Of a stretch of DNA of 64,000 bases, positions 41,841-50,817 are shown in pieces. The first letter of the stretch is position 1; every line of letters starts with the position of its first letter. Under the pieces are notes generated by a model. It was not told the origin of the DNA. It did no database searches and saw only the letters and a list, made by a program, of their open reading frames with translations. Source of the stretch: Verrucomicrobiota bacterium (GTDB lineage: Bacteria; Verrucomicrobiota; Verrucomicrobiia; Chthoniobacterales; SZAS-18); NCBI GenBank assembly GCA_018240025.1, contig JAFEGM010000006.1, forward strand, positions 69,278-133,277, in the 5' to 3' direction. Position numbers and translations under genes: made by a program.

Positions 41841-43490
41841 ATGGATGCAGACGTGATCATCATCGGCGGCGGGCTCTCCGGGCTGGTGGCAGCGGCCGAG
41901 GCCGCGGAGGCGGGTCGACGGGTCGTGCTGCTCGACCAGGAGCCGGAGGCCTCGCTCGGCGGGCAGGCGTTCTGGTCGTTCGGCGGGCTGTTCCTGGTCG
42001 ATTCCCCGGAGCAGCGGCGCATGGGTATCAAGGACTCGCGCGACCTGGCCTGGCAGGACTGGCTGGGCACGGCCGGCTTCGATCGGGCCGAGGATGATTG
42101 GCCGCGCCGCTGGGCGGAGGCGTATGTCGATTTCGCGGCGGGCGAGAAGCGCAGCTGGCTGCACGCGCAGGGCGTGCGCTTCTTCCCGGTGGTCGGGTGG
42201 GCCGAGCGCGGTGGCGGGTTGGCCACGGGACACGGCAATTCGGTCCCGCGCTTTCACATCACCTGGGGCACGGGTCCGGGGATCCTCGAGCCGTTCGTCC
42301 GCCGCGTGCGCGCGGCCGAGAACGCGGGGACGCTGAGCCTGCGCTTTCGACATCGCGTAACCGGCCTGCTGACCGAGGGCGGTGCCGTCGTGGGCGTGCG
42401 GGGCGAGGTGCTCATCCCGAGTCTCGTCGGCCGCGGGGAGAAGAGTTCGCGCGACAAGGAGAGCGAATTCGAGCTGCGCGCCGGCGCGGTCATCGTGACC
42501 TCGGGCGGCATCGGCGCGAACTTCGACCTCGTGCGCCGCAACTGGCCGGCGCGGCTGGGCGAGCCGCCCAAGGAGATGGTCTGCGGCGTGCCCGACCACG
42601 TGGACGGACTCATGCTGGGTCACGCCGAAGCCGCCGGCGCGCGCCTGATCAATCGCGACCGCATGTGGCATTACACCGAGGGCGTGCAGAACTGGAACCC
42701 GATCTGGACGAAGCACGGCATCCGCATCCTGCCGGGGCCGTCCTCGCTCTGGCTCGATGCGCTGGGCCGCCGCCTGCCGGTGCCGTGTCTGCCGGGGTTC
42801 GACACCCTCAGCACGCTGCAGCATCTGCGCGCCACCGGCTTCGATCACTCGTGGTTCGTGCTGACCGAGGCGATCATCAAACGCGAGTTCGCGCTGAGCG
42901 GGAGCGAGCAGAATCCCGACCTCACCGGCAAGAGCATCCGGGGCGTCATCAAGCGCGCGCTGCGCGGTCAGGCGCCGGTGGAGGCATTCAAGCAGAAGGG
43001 GGCCGATTTCGCCGTACGGCGCACGCTGCCCGAGCTGGTCGAGGCCATGAATGCGATCACCGGCGGCGCGCCGCAGCTGGACTTCGCCACCGTCGAGCGC
43101 GAGGTCCTGGCGCGCGATCGCGAGCTCGAGAACGCCTTCGGTAAGGACGTGCAGATCCAGGCCATTCGCGCCGCCCGCGCCTACCGGGGCGACAAGCTCA
43201 TTCGCGTGGCCAAGCCGCACCGCCTGCTCGATCCGAAAGTCGGCCCGCTCATTGCCGTGCGCCTCTGGACGCTGACCCGCAAGACCCTCGGAGGTCTGGA
43301 GACCGATCTCTCCGCCCGCGTGCTCGGCCAGGACGGCCAACCTCTGCCCGGACTCTACGCTGCCGGCGAGGCCGCCGGCTTCGGCGGCGGCGGCATGCAC
43401 GGCTACCGGGCGCTGGAAGGCACGTTCCTCGGCGGCTGCATCTTCTCCGGTCGCACCGCGGGGCGCGCGGCGGCGGGGAAAGGAGCATGA
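41841..43490 (+). CDS. FAD-dependent dehydrogenase, fumarate-reductase/KstD-like
   Basis: 549 aa. N-terminal dinucleotide fold VIIIGGGLSGLVAA with acidic end VVLLDQEPEASLGGQAFWS, and the C-terminal FAD contact GLYAAGEAAGFGGGGMHGY. It belongs to the FAD-binding dehydrogenase group that includes 3-ketosteroid delta1-dehydrogenases and flavocytochrome c; closest by pattern to 'FAD-binding dehydrogenase' proteins of about 550 aa. No signal peptide, so it is cytoplasmic. Substrate unknown. The stop is followed within 6 bp by a GA-rich heptamer tract. Confidence 0.9.
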   Translation: MDADVIIIGGGLSGLVAAAEAAEAGRRVVLLDQEPEASLGGQAFWSFGGLFLVDSPEQRRMGIKDSRDLAWQDWLGTAGFDRAEDDWPRRWAEAYVDFAAGEKRSWLHAQGVRFFPVVGWAERGGGLATGHGNSVPRFHITWGTGPGILEPFVRRVRAAENAGTLSLRFRHRVTGLLTEGGAVVGVRGEVLIPSLVGRGEKSSRDKESEFELRAGAVIVTSGGIGANFDLVRRNWPARLGEPPKEMVCGVPDHVDGLMLGHAEAAGARLINRDRMWHYTEGVQNWNPIWTKHGIRILPGPSSLWLDALGRRLPVPCLPGFDTLSTLQHLRATGFDHSWFVLTEAIIKREFALSGSEQNPDLTGKSIRGVIKRALRGQAPVEAFKQKGADFAVRRTLPELVEAMNAITGGAPQLDFATVEREVLARDRELENAFGKDVQIQAIRAARAYRGDKLIRVAKPHRLLDPKVGPLIAVRLWTLTRKTLGGLETDLSARVLGQDGQPLPGLYAAGEAAGFGGGGMHGYRALEGTFLGGCIFSGRTAGRAAAGKGA

Positions 43491-43495
43491 CGACA

Positions 43496-43642
43496 AAGGA
43501 GAAAGGATGAAGGCAGAAGGAGGAAGGATGAAGGCCTGCCGCTTCCAGGTTTGCCCGCGACGCGCCGTGCCCCGGAGAATGCCCGACGAGAAATGAGCCA
43601 GGACGCTTTTCTTCCTTCTTCCTTCCTCCTTCTTCCTTTCCC
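43496..43642. repeat. Inverted pair of GA/CT heptamer tracts abutting a start codon
   Basis: Left GA arm at 43496-43534 (GGAGGAA/GGATGAA units) and right CT arm at 43607-43642 (CTTCCTT/CTTCTTC units) flank a 72-bp core. The right arm ends at the base before the ATG of the third TPR kinase, so that gene has no visible Shine-Dalgarno sequence. Confidence 0.9.
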
Positions 43643-46510
43643 ATGCGGCCTCCCCCCGATCCCTCCACGGCCTCGCCCGAGCCGGCGGATCCGGTGTCGT
43701 CGCTGATCCGGCAGTCGCCGCTGATTCGGTTGCCGGAGCGGAAGGCGGCAGTGACGCTGCGGTATGGGAACTACCGGGTATTGACGCGCGAGGACGGCAC
43801 GCCCTGGCGGCTGGGGGCCGGGTCGATGGGCATCACCTACAAGGCCTGGGACGAGCGGCTCGAGATCACGGTCGCGCTCAAGGTCATCACGCCGCTGCTG
43901 CTGCACGATGCGACGAGCCAGGCGCTGTTCCTGCGCGAGGCGCGGCTGGCGGCCCGCGTGCGCGATGCCCATGTGGCCAGCGTGCTGGCCCTGGACGATA
44001 CGCCGGGCGCCTCGTTCTACGCCATGGAGTTCGTGCCCGGCGTGACCCTGGCCGAATTCCTGCGGCCGCGCGGTCGGCTGCGGCCGGATCTCGCGTTGGA
44101 GCTGGCGGGACAGATCATGGAGGCGCTCGCCGCGGTGCATGCCGAGGGCCTGGTGCATCGCGACCTGAAGCCGGCGAATCTCATGATCCTGCCCGATCCG
44201 GCCGGCGAGGGGCCGGGCGAGCACTGGCTCATCAAGGTGATCGATTTCGGCCTGGCGCGCTCTTTCGAGCAGCGGACGCGCGACGATGAAACCGTACCGG
44301 GCGGGACCGCGGGATTCCGCGGTACGGCGCTCTACGCCAGCCCGGAGCAATGTGCGGAGCGGCGGCTTCTCGACGGGCGGGCCGACCAGTACGCCGCGGG
44401 TTGCGTGCTTTGGGAAATGCTGACGGGCGCGCCGCCGTTTCTGGCCTTCACCCACCGCGAGTTGATCGGGCTGCACCTCAAGGCACCGCTGCCGCTGGAG
44501 GCCGTGAAGCGCCTGCCGGAGAGCGTCCGTGCCATCCTCGTGCGCCTGCTGGCCAAGGAGCCGGAGGCGCGGTTCCCCGATGCCCGCGCCGCGGCCGAGG
44601 CGATGCGGACGGCGCGGGCGGCGCTGACTCCCGCGGAGGCGTGCGAGATCCTGCCGCCGAGTCCGGTGCAGGCCGAGACGGCGATCGCGGGAGCCGAGAC
44701 CACCCTCGCGCCGGCCCGTCCGCCGGCCTGGCGGCGCCGCCTGGAACTGGCGGTCTTCGCGCTGGTCGCCTGCGCCGCTGTCGCGGCCTGGTGGCTGCAA
44801 CTCGCGCGCCCTGCGGCACCGCCCTCCGCCAGCGCGGCGACCACCCCGGAAAAGAGCATCGCCGTGCTGCCGTTCGAGAATCTGGCCGTGGAGAAGGAGA
44901 ACGAATTCTTCGCCGTCGGCCTGCACGAGGATGTCCTGACCACGCTGGCGAAGATGGCGGAACTGAGGGTGATCAGCCGCAGCTCCGTGCAGGGTTTTCG
45001 CGGTTCGGCCCCGCGGGAACTGCGCGAGATCGGACAGAAGCTCGGCGTACGCTACGTGCTGGAGGGCAGCGTGCAGCGGGCCGGCGGCAAGCTGCGCATC
45101 AGCACGCGGTTGAGCGAAACGTCGACCGGCGCGCAGGTTTGGGCGCAGCGGTTCGACCGGGAGGTGGGAGATCTCTTCGCCGTGCAGAGCGAAGTGGCGG
45201 AAGCGGTGGCCACGCAGCTGAAGGTGCAATTGACCGACGCCACCCGGGCCGCGCTGGCGCAGCGGGCGACGACGGCGCTGCCGGCCTATTTCCTCTACGT
45301 GCGAGCGCTGTCCGTGGCGGAGGACAACTTCGATCAGGTCGGGAGCAAGGCGGCCATCCTGCAGTCGGTGAAGCTGCTGGAGGAAGCGATCGCCCTCGAT
45401 CCCGCCTTCCTGCAGGCGCATTGCCAGCTGGCCAAGAATCACGACGCGCTCTACTGGCTCAACCACGACCGCACGCCGGCCCGCCGCGCGCTGGCCACCG
45501 CGGCGGTTGAGCGGGCCGAGAAGCTGGCCCCGAAGGCCGGTCTGACCCAGCTGACGCGGGCGCGGCACGCGTTTTGGGGCTTCCGCGATTTCGCCAAAGC
45601 CAAGGAGTACCTGGCGCTGGCAGTGCGCTCGGAGCCGAATCACGCCGAGATCCCGCAACTGCTCGGCAGCGTGGAGCGCCGGCTCGGTCGCTGGGCGGAG
45701 GCGACGGAGCAATTCGAACGCGCGCTGCAGCTCGATCCGCGCAGTCAGCTCAACCGCTGGCTCCTCACCACCACGCTGCGCTTTCAGCGACGCTACGACG
45801 AGGCGGCGCGCAGCGCGGCCCTGATGCTCGAGCTGGTGCCCAAGGACGTGGAACTGCAGGTGCTGCCGGATCGACTGGTCTTCGATCGCTCCGGCCAGAC
45901 CGCGCCGCTGCGCCAGCGCCTGCGCGAGATCCTCGCAGCTCAGCCGCGGGCCTCGGCCAACCTCGCCGCGCTTTCGTTGGATCTGGCGCTCTGCGAGCGC
46001 GATGCCGCCACCGCGCGGGAGGCGGCGCGGGACATCCCTCCGGAGGGCTTCACCTGGGTGGAGGATGTGATGCCGTTTCCGCACGCGTGGTTCGAGGCCC
46101 TGGCGGCGTCGCTGGCGGGCGAGACCGACGCGGCCACACGCCTTTTTAGCCAGGCTCGGGAGGTGGCCTCCGCGCGGCTGCGGGAACTCTCCGACAACCC
46201 CAACGGCCAGATGGTGCTGGCTTTGATCGAGGCGGGGCTCGGCCGGCGGGAGGAGGCGCTGCGCCTGGCCCGGGCGGCCTCCGCCGCCCTGCCGCTGGAG
46301 CAGGATGCGGTCGATGGCGCGCAATTGCTCTATCAACTGGCCGCGGTCGCCAGCGCCTGCGGGGAGGTCGACGAAGCCATCCGCACTCTCAGTCGCATCG
46401 CCACCCTCCCGGGCCCGCTGACGCACGGGCAGCTCAAGCTCCACCCGAAATGGGATCCGCTGCGGGCCGACCCGCGCTTCCAGGCGCTGGTGGCCTCGCT
46501 GGCCCGGTAA
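43643..46510 (+). CDS. TPR receptor Ser/Thr kinase with TolB/FlgO-like domain
   Basis: 955 aa. Kinase domain about 38-330 with GAGSMG loop, Lys in VALKVIT, HRDLKPAN and intact VIDFGLAR. Membrane helix at about 367-387. TolB/FlgO-like domain about 400-525 (SIAVLPFENLA...VGLHEDVLTTLAKM). TPR repeats run to the end. N-terminal sequence YRVLTREDGTPWRLG is nearly the same as in the NFG kinase at 3741-6716, so these are paralogues. Domain order matches the kinase at 10092. The start directly follows a pyrimidine-rich repeat, so a leaderless or unusual initiation is possible. Confidence 0.92.
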   Translation: MRPPPDPSTASPEPADPVSSLIRQSPLIRLPERKAAVTLRYGNYRVLTREDGTPWRLGAGSMGITYKAWDERLEITVALKVITPLLLHDATSQALFLREARLAARVRDAHVASVLALDDTPGASFYAMEFVPGVTLAEFLRPRGRLRPDLALELAGQIMEALAAVHAEGLVHRDLKPANLMILPDPAGEGPGEHWLIKVIDFGLARSFEQRTRDDETVPGGTAGFRGTALYASPEQCAERRLLDGRADQYAAGCVLWEMLTGAPPFLAFTHRELIGLHLKAPLPLEAVKRLPESVRAILVRLLAKEPEARFPDARAAAEAMRTARAALTPAEACEILPPSPVQAETAIAGAETTLAPARPPAWRRRLELAVFALVACAAVAAWWLQLARPAAPPSASAATTPEKSIAVLPFENLAVEKENEFFAVGLHEDVLTTLAKMAELRVISRSSVQGFRGSAPRELREIGQKLGVRYVLEGSVQRAGGKLRISTRLSETSTGAQVWAQRFDREVGDLFAVQSEVAEAVATQLKVQLTDATRAALAQRATTALPAYFLYVRALSVAEDNFDQVGSKAAILQSVKLLEEAIALDPAFLQAHCQLAKNHDALYWLNHDRTPARRALATAAVERAEKLAPKAGLTQLTRARHAFWGFRDFAKAKEYLALAVRSEPNHAEIPQLLGSVERRLGRWAEATEQFERALQLDPRSQLNRWLLTTTLRFQRRYDEAARSAALMLELVPKDVELQVLPDRLVFDRSGQTAPLRQRLREILAAQPRASANLAALSLDLALCERDAATAREAARDIPPEGFTWVEDVMPFPHAWFEALAASLAGETDAATRLFSQAREVASARLRELSDNPNGQMVLALIEAGLGRREEALRLARAASAALPLEQDAVDGAQLLYQLAAVASACGEVDEAIRTLSRIATLPGPLTHGQLKLHPKWDPLRADPRFQALVASLAR

Positions 46511-46556
46511 GGGGCGTTTCCGCAAGCTCGCATTTGTCCGCCCGCCCGCCTGCGGC

Positions 46557-49046
46557 ATGGTGCCGGCCCCCACTTCGTCCGCCGTGTCCGACCTTCCTCC
46601 TGCCACCACGCCGATGATGCGGCAGTACGAGCGGCTGCGCAGCCAGCTGCCGGCGGACGTGCTGGTCTTCTTTCGGCTGGGCGATTTCTACGAGCTCTTC
46701 GGCGGCGATGCGATCAAGGCCGCACCTTTGCTCAACGTCGCCCTGACCAAGCGCAACGAGACGCCCATGTGCGGCGTACCGTCGCACGCGCTCGAGCACT
46801 ATCTCACCCGGCTCGTCCGCAAGGGCCAGCGGGTGGCGGTCTGCGACCAGGTCGGCGAGGTGAAGCCGGGCGTGCTGGTGGAGCGGGAGATCAGCCGCAT
46901 CATCAGCGCCGGCACCGTCACCGACGGGGCGCTGCTCGATTCCACCCGGAACCATTTCCTCGCCGCCGCCTTTCGCGGACCGAAAGCGCTCGGCCTCGCG
47001 CTGCTCGACCTGACCACCGGCCAGTTCCGCGTGACCGAGCTGCCGGGGTTGCCCGCGCTGCTCGACGAAATCACGCGGGTCAGTCCGGCCGAGATCATCG
47101 TCAGCGCCGACGTCGAGCAGGCGTCCGCCTTCGCCGATCTGGCCGATGTGCGGACCTACGATGCGCACGCCTTCGAGGCCGACGCCGCCTCGCTGGTGTT
47201 GCGGGAGCATTTCAAGGTCCAGTCGCTCGACGGCTTCGGCTGCGCGCGCCTGCCGTTGGCGGTCAGCGCCGCGGGCGCCATCCTGCATTACCTGCGCCAC
47301 GAACTGCGGCGGCCGCTCGAGCACATCACCACGCTCAGCAGCTATCGCACCGACGGCTTTCTGGCGCTCGATGCCAGCACGCAGGCGCATCTGGAGATCG
47401 TGCAGTCGCGCTCCAGCGAGGGACGCAGCCTGCTGCAGGCGGTCGATCGCACCGTCACCCCCATGGGTGCACGCCAGCTGAGGCAATGGCTGCTCTATCC
47501 GTTGCGTTCCCTGGAGACCCTGCGCGCGCGTCAGGCCGCGGTGAGCGCCTGGGTGGACGAGCCGGGCCGGCTGGCGGAGTTCCGCCTTGCGCTGAAGGAG
47601 CTGCGCGACCTCGAGCGGGCCATCGGCCGGCTGAGTCAGGGGGCCGGCAATGCGCGCGATCTGGCCGCACTGGGGCAGTCGCTGACCAGGGTGCCGACGC
47701 TCCGCGCTCTGGCCGAGGGCGCAGCGCAATACGCTCCGCTGCTGGCGCAGCTGGCGGCGCAGCTGCATCCGCTGCCCGACCTCGTGCGGCGCCTGGCCGA
47801 GGCCATCGCCGACGAGCCCGCGGCTGGCACGAAGGACGGCGGCTTCATCCGCGACGGCTTCGACGCCGCGCTCGACGAACTCCGCGCGGCCTCGCGCGAC
47901 GGCAAGGATTGGATCGCCGCGCTGCAGGAACGCGAGATCGCGCGCACCGGCATCAAGTCGCTCAAGATCCGCTTCAACTCGGTCTTCGGCTATTACATCG
48001 AGGTCACGCGGGCCAACCTCTCGCTGGTTCCTTCCGACTATCACCGCAAGCAGACCACCGCCAACGCCGAGCGCTTCTACACGCCCGAGCTGAAGGAGAT
48101 GGAGGGCCGCATTCTCGGCGCCGACGAGCGCGCACGGCAGCTCGAGTACGAACTCTTCGTGCGCCTGCGCGACGAGGTGCTGACCCAGGCCGCGCCTCTG
48201 CAGCAGACCGCTGCGGCGCTGGCCCAGCTCGACGTCCTGGCGGGCTTTGCCGAGCTGGCGCGGGTGCAGGCGTGGCAGCGGCCGCGCCTGACCGAACCCG
48301 GGCGCATCCGCATTCGCGACGGGCGGCATCCGGTGCTCGATCAGACGCTGGAGGGCGGGCGCTTCGTGCCCAATGACCTCGAGCTCGACGCGGCCAGCGC
48401 GCGGCTGCTCATCATCACGGGGCCGAACATGGCCGGCAAATCGACCTACCTGCGCCAGGCCGCGCTGCTCGTGCTGCTGGCGCAGACCGGGAGCTTTCTG
48501 CCGGTGGCGGAGGCGGAGATCGGGCTGGTCGACCGCATCTTCACGCGCATCGGCGCGAGCGACGATCTGGCGCGGGGGCAGTCGACCTTCCTCGTCGAGA
48601 TGAACGAGACGGCCAACATCCTCCACCACGCCACGCCGGAATCGCTCGTCATCCTGGATGAAATCGGCCGCGGGACCTCGACCTTCGACGGCCTCAGCAT
48701 CGCCTGGAGCGTGGCCGAATGGCTGCACGACGAGGTGCGCACGCTGGCCCTCTTCGCCACGCATTATCACGAGCTGACCCAGATCGTGCGCGAATGCCGC
48801 GCGGCCAGGAACTACACCGTGGCCGTGCGGGAATGGAACGACGAGATCGTCTTCCTGCACCGGATCATCGAGGGCGCGGCCGACCGCAGTTACGGCCTGC
48901 AGGTGGCGCGCTTGGCCGGACTGCCTGCGCCGCTGCTCAAGCGTGCCCGCGAGCTGCTAACCAAGCTGGAAGCCGGCGGCGGTCCGCAAAAGCTGAAGCG
49001 CCGGGCGAGTGTGGCGGAAGGAGAATCGCAGCTCGAGCTGATCTGA
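46557..49046 (+). CDS. mutS: DNA mismatch repair protein MutS
   Basis: 829 aa. Mismatch-recognition motif FFRLGDFYELFGGDA (Phe-x-Glu form is FYE) near the N-terminus, lever/clamp region, then the ABC ATPase: Walker A GPNMAGKST (622-630, Lys628), DDLARGQSTFLVEM signature, Walker B VILDEIGRGTSTFDG and switch ATHYHEL. All catalytic elements are intact. MutS binds mismatches and recruits MutL. The ATG at 46557 lies 46 bp after the kinase stop. It converges on the lipoprotein gene, with a hairpin between the stops. Confidence 0.97.
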   Translation: MVPAPTSSAVSDLPPATTPMMRQYERLRSQLPADVLVFFRLGDFYELFGGDAIKAAPLLNVALTKRNETPMCGVPSHALEHYLTRLVRKGQRVAVCDQVGEVKPGVLVEREISRIISAGTVTDGALLDSTRNHFLAAAFRGPKALGLALLDLTTGQFRVTELPGLPALLDEITRVSPAEIIVSADVEQASAFADLADVRTYDAHAFEADAASLVLREHFKVQSLDGFGCARLPLAVSAAGAILHYLRHELRRPLEHITTLSSYRTDGFLALDASTQAHLEIVQSRSSEGRSLLQAVDRTVTPMGARQLRQWLLYPLRSLETLRARQAAVSAWVDEPGRLAEFRLALKELRDLERAIGRLSQGAGNARDLAALGQSLTRVPTLRALAEGAAQYAPLLAQLAAQLHPLPDLVRRLAEAIADEPAAGTKDGGFIRDGFDAALDELRAASRDGKDWIAALQEREIARTGIKSLKIRFNSVFGYYIEVTRANLSLVPSDYHRKQTTANAERFYTPELKEMEGRILGADERARQLEYELFVRLRDEVLTQAAPLQQTAAALAQLDVLAGFAELARVQAWQRPRLTEPGRIRIRDGRHPVLDQTLEGGRFVPNDLELDAASARLLIITGPNMAGKSTYLRQAALLVLLAQTGSFLPVAEAEIGLVDRIFTRIGASDDLARGQSTFLVEMNETANILHHATPESLVILDEIGRGTSTFDGLSIAWSVAEWLHDEVRTLALFATHYHELTQIVRECRAARNYTVAVREWNDEIVFLHRIIEGAADRSYGLQVARLAGLPAPLLKRARELLTKLEAGGGPQKLKRRASVAEGESQLELI

Positions 49047-49067
49047 GCCCGGCTCAGCGGCTGAGCT
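49045..49067. terminator. Hairpin between convergent mutS and lipoprotein genes
   Basis: GAGCCCGGCTC followed by GCTCAGCGGCTGAGC (49052-49066). The second stem includes the lipoprotein gene's stop codon. No clear T-run on either strand, so its role as a bidirectional terminator is tentative. Confidence 0.45.
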
Positions 49068-49488
49068 CGTTCACGCGCAGTTCCCAGAGCGTCTTTTCGC
49101 GTCGCAGTTCGGCGATGCGCCGGTCGAGGCGCGCGACCTCGCGGTCGTATCGCGCCTGCTTGTCCTGATCGAACGTTGTGCCGCGGGCATCGGTGATCCG
49201 GATCGGGGGCGAGAGCTGCCGGCGCTCCGACTCGGCGCGCGAGATTTCGAGGTTCAGGTCACGCACCTTCTGTTTCGCGCCCTCGAGCGCGGCTCCGCCT
49301 CCGGGAGCCGGCTGGCCGTAGGGTGGCTGGGCATAGGTGGCAGGCGGCGCCACCGGCTCGGGGGCGGGAGCCGAGGTGGCGGCGAGGCGGGCGGACACGG
49401 CCGGTCCCGGCCGGACCGGGGCCTCGGAGCAGGCGGCCAACGAGGCAAGAAGGGCGACGGCGAAGTGGCGGGTAACTGGGTACAGCAT
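49054..49488 (-). CDS. Small lipoprotein with coiled coil
   Basis: 144 aa. Lipoprotein signal with lipobox LASLAAC (Cys at about 20). A Pro/Ala-rich linker (about 25-70) leads to a charged helical coiled coil (VRDLNLEISRAESERRQL and REVARLDRRIAELRREKTLWEL). No recognised family. Likely an envelope-anchored protein; role unknown. The ATG at 49488 gives the lipobox at normal distance. Confidence 0.8.
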   Translation of the reverse strand: MLYPVTRHFAVALLASLAACSEAPVRPGPAVSARLAATSAPAPEPVAPPATYAQPPYGQPAPGGGAALEGAKQKVRDLNLEISRAESERRQLSPPIRITDARGTTFDQDKQARYDREVARLDRRIAELRREKTLWELRVNELSR

Positions 49489-49636
49489 GGACGCGGAAGG
49501 AGACCAAGGCAGAACACCAGCCCGCGACATGGCGCAATGGCAAAGGGCCCGCGGCCGTTCGGATTTCGGCACAATCCATGGTCAGCATCGGCCAAGCGAG
49601 GGAGTGCTCCGCCCGGTGGCGGGGCGAAACTCAGTC

Positions 49637-50626
49637 ATGCCTGCTAGAGCTCTCCGTCTGGAGACCATCCTCGTGCCGACCGATTTCTCGGCTCCGGCCG
49701 GGTTGGCGCTGCGCAGCGCTGTGCAGCTGGCTGGCGCGGGCGGAGCCCGGGTGCTGCTCCTGCACGTCTTCGACGATTCCGACTACATCGTCGGGACCGC
49801 CTTGGGCATCGGCAGTCAGCTCACGGCCATGGCCGAGCTGCGAGACCACAACCTGGCCGCGGCCGAGAAGCGCCTGGAGGCCTTGGCCGAAACGGCGCGA
49901 CAGGGTGGCTGCGAGGTCGAGGCGGTCTTCACGGTCGGTTCGCCGGCAGCGGAAATCGTGAGATTGGCCGCCCAGCGCAGCGTCGACTTGATCGCGCTCT
50001 CGACCCACGGGCGCACCGGCTGGCGTCGGCTGATCCTCGGCAGCGTGGCCGAGCAGGTTGTACGCGAGGCCCCCTGCGGCGTGCTGGCGGTGCATGCGCA
50101 CCCCGATGCGAGTGTCGTGCCGGCGGCGGCCGACGCACAGGGTTTGGCGGCTGCCCCGTTGCAGCTTCGCCACATCCTGGTGGCGACCGATTTCTCGCCC
50201 CAGGCCGAAGCCGCGCGCCACTGGGCCGAGGAGCTGGCCCGCGCCGCTGGCGCCGGCCTGTCGCTCCTGCATGTGCTCGCGCCGACCAGCGCCTTGCCGG
50301 GCGATCCCTCGTTCGGCTTGGCCGGCCCGGAGATCGAGCAGGCCTGGCGGACGGTGCGCGATGGCGCCCATGCACGTCTGCGCGAACTCGGCCGCAGCTG
50401 CGCCGAGCACGGGCTGAACGCCGAAGCCTGGGTGCTGCACGGCAGCCCAGCCGAGAAGATCGCCGAGGCCGCGCACAACTGGCGCTGCGACCTGATCGTC
50501 CTCGCCACGCGCGGCAGTGGCGGCTGGGGGCAGCTGCTGCTCGGCAGCACCGCGGAGCGGGTCGTGCGCTTCGCCACCTGCCCTGTCCTGGTCGTGCGTC
50601 CGAAGGCCCCACCCATGAATTCCTAG
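49637..50626 (+). CDS. Tandem UspA universal stress protein
   Basis: 329 aa with two Usp domains (about 8-155 and 178-320). Each starts with a strand ILVPTDFS / ILVATDFS and ends with an ATP-type loop (STHGRTGWRRLILGSVAEQVV and ATRGSGGWGQLLLGSTAERVV, matching G-2x-G-9x-G-S/T), followed by CPVLVV. Tandem Usp proteins bind ATP or sense stress; the exact role is not set by sequence. It opens the redox/stress island; a hairpin lies 30 bp downstream. Confidence 0.93.
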   Translation: MPARALRLETILVPTDFSAPAGLALRSAVQLAGAGGARVLLLHVFDDSDYIVGTALGIGSQLTAMAELRDHNLAAAEKRLEALAETARQGGCEVEAVFTVGSPAAEIVRLAAQRSVDLIALSTHGRTGWRRLILGSVAEQVVREAPCGVLAVHAHPDASVVPAAADAQGLAAAPLQLRHILVATDFSPQAEAARHWAEELARAAGAGLSLLHVLAPTSALPGDPSFGLAGPEIEQAWRTVRDGAHARLRELGRSCAEHGLNAEAWVLHGSPAEKIAEAAHNWRCDLIVLATRGSGGWGQLLLGSTAERVVRFATCPVLVVRPKAPPMNS

Positions 50627-50656
50627 AATGTTGCCACCAGGCGGCGCGCTGATGAG

Positions 50657-50676
50657 GGCGGCGCGCCGCCACTTTT
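50657..50676 (+). terminator. Rho-independent-like terminator after the UspA gene
   Basis: Perfect palindrome GGCGGCGCGCCGCC at 50657-50670 followed by ACTTTTT. A GC-only stem next to a T-run 31 bp after the stop fits an intrinsic terminator. Confidence 0.6.
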
Positions 50677-50817
50677 TCGGTCCGTTCCCCCGAACGACAC
50701 GCGCCCGGCGCGGACCCAGCGGTCCCGCCGGGCGTGGTGTTTCCCGCCCACAATGCCAGCCGCGCATCGGGCAACCGGCGGTGAGCGGTCGGGACGGCCG
50801 GCAGGCATGATGCCACG

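Noticed and set aside
46434-48860. An 808-aa minus-strand open frame antisense to mutS
   Set aside because: No recognisable motif; mutS has all conserved elements on the other strand.
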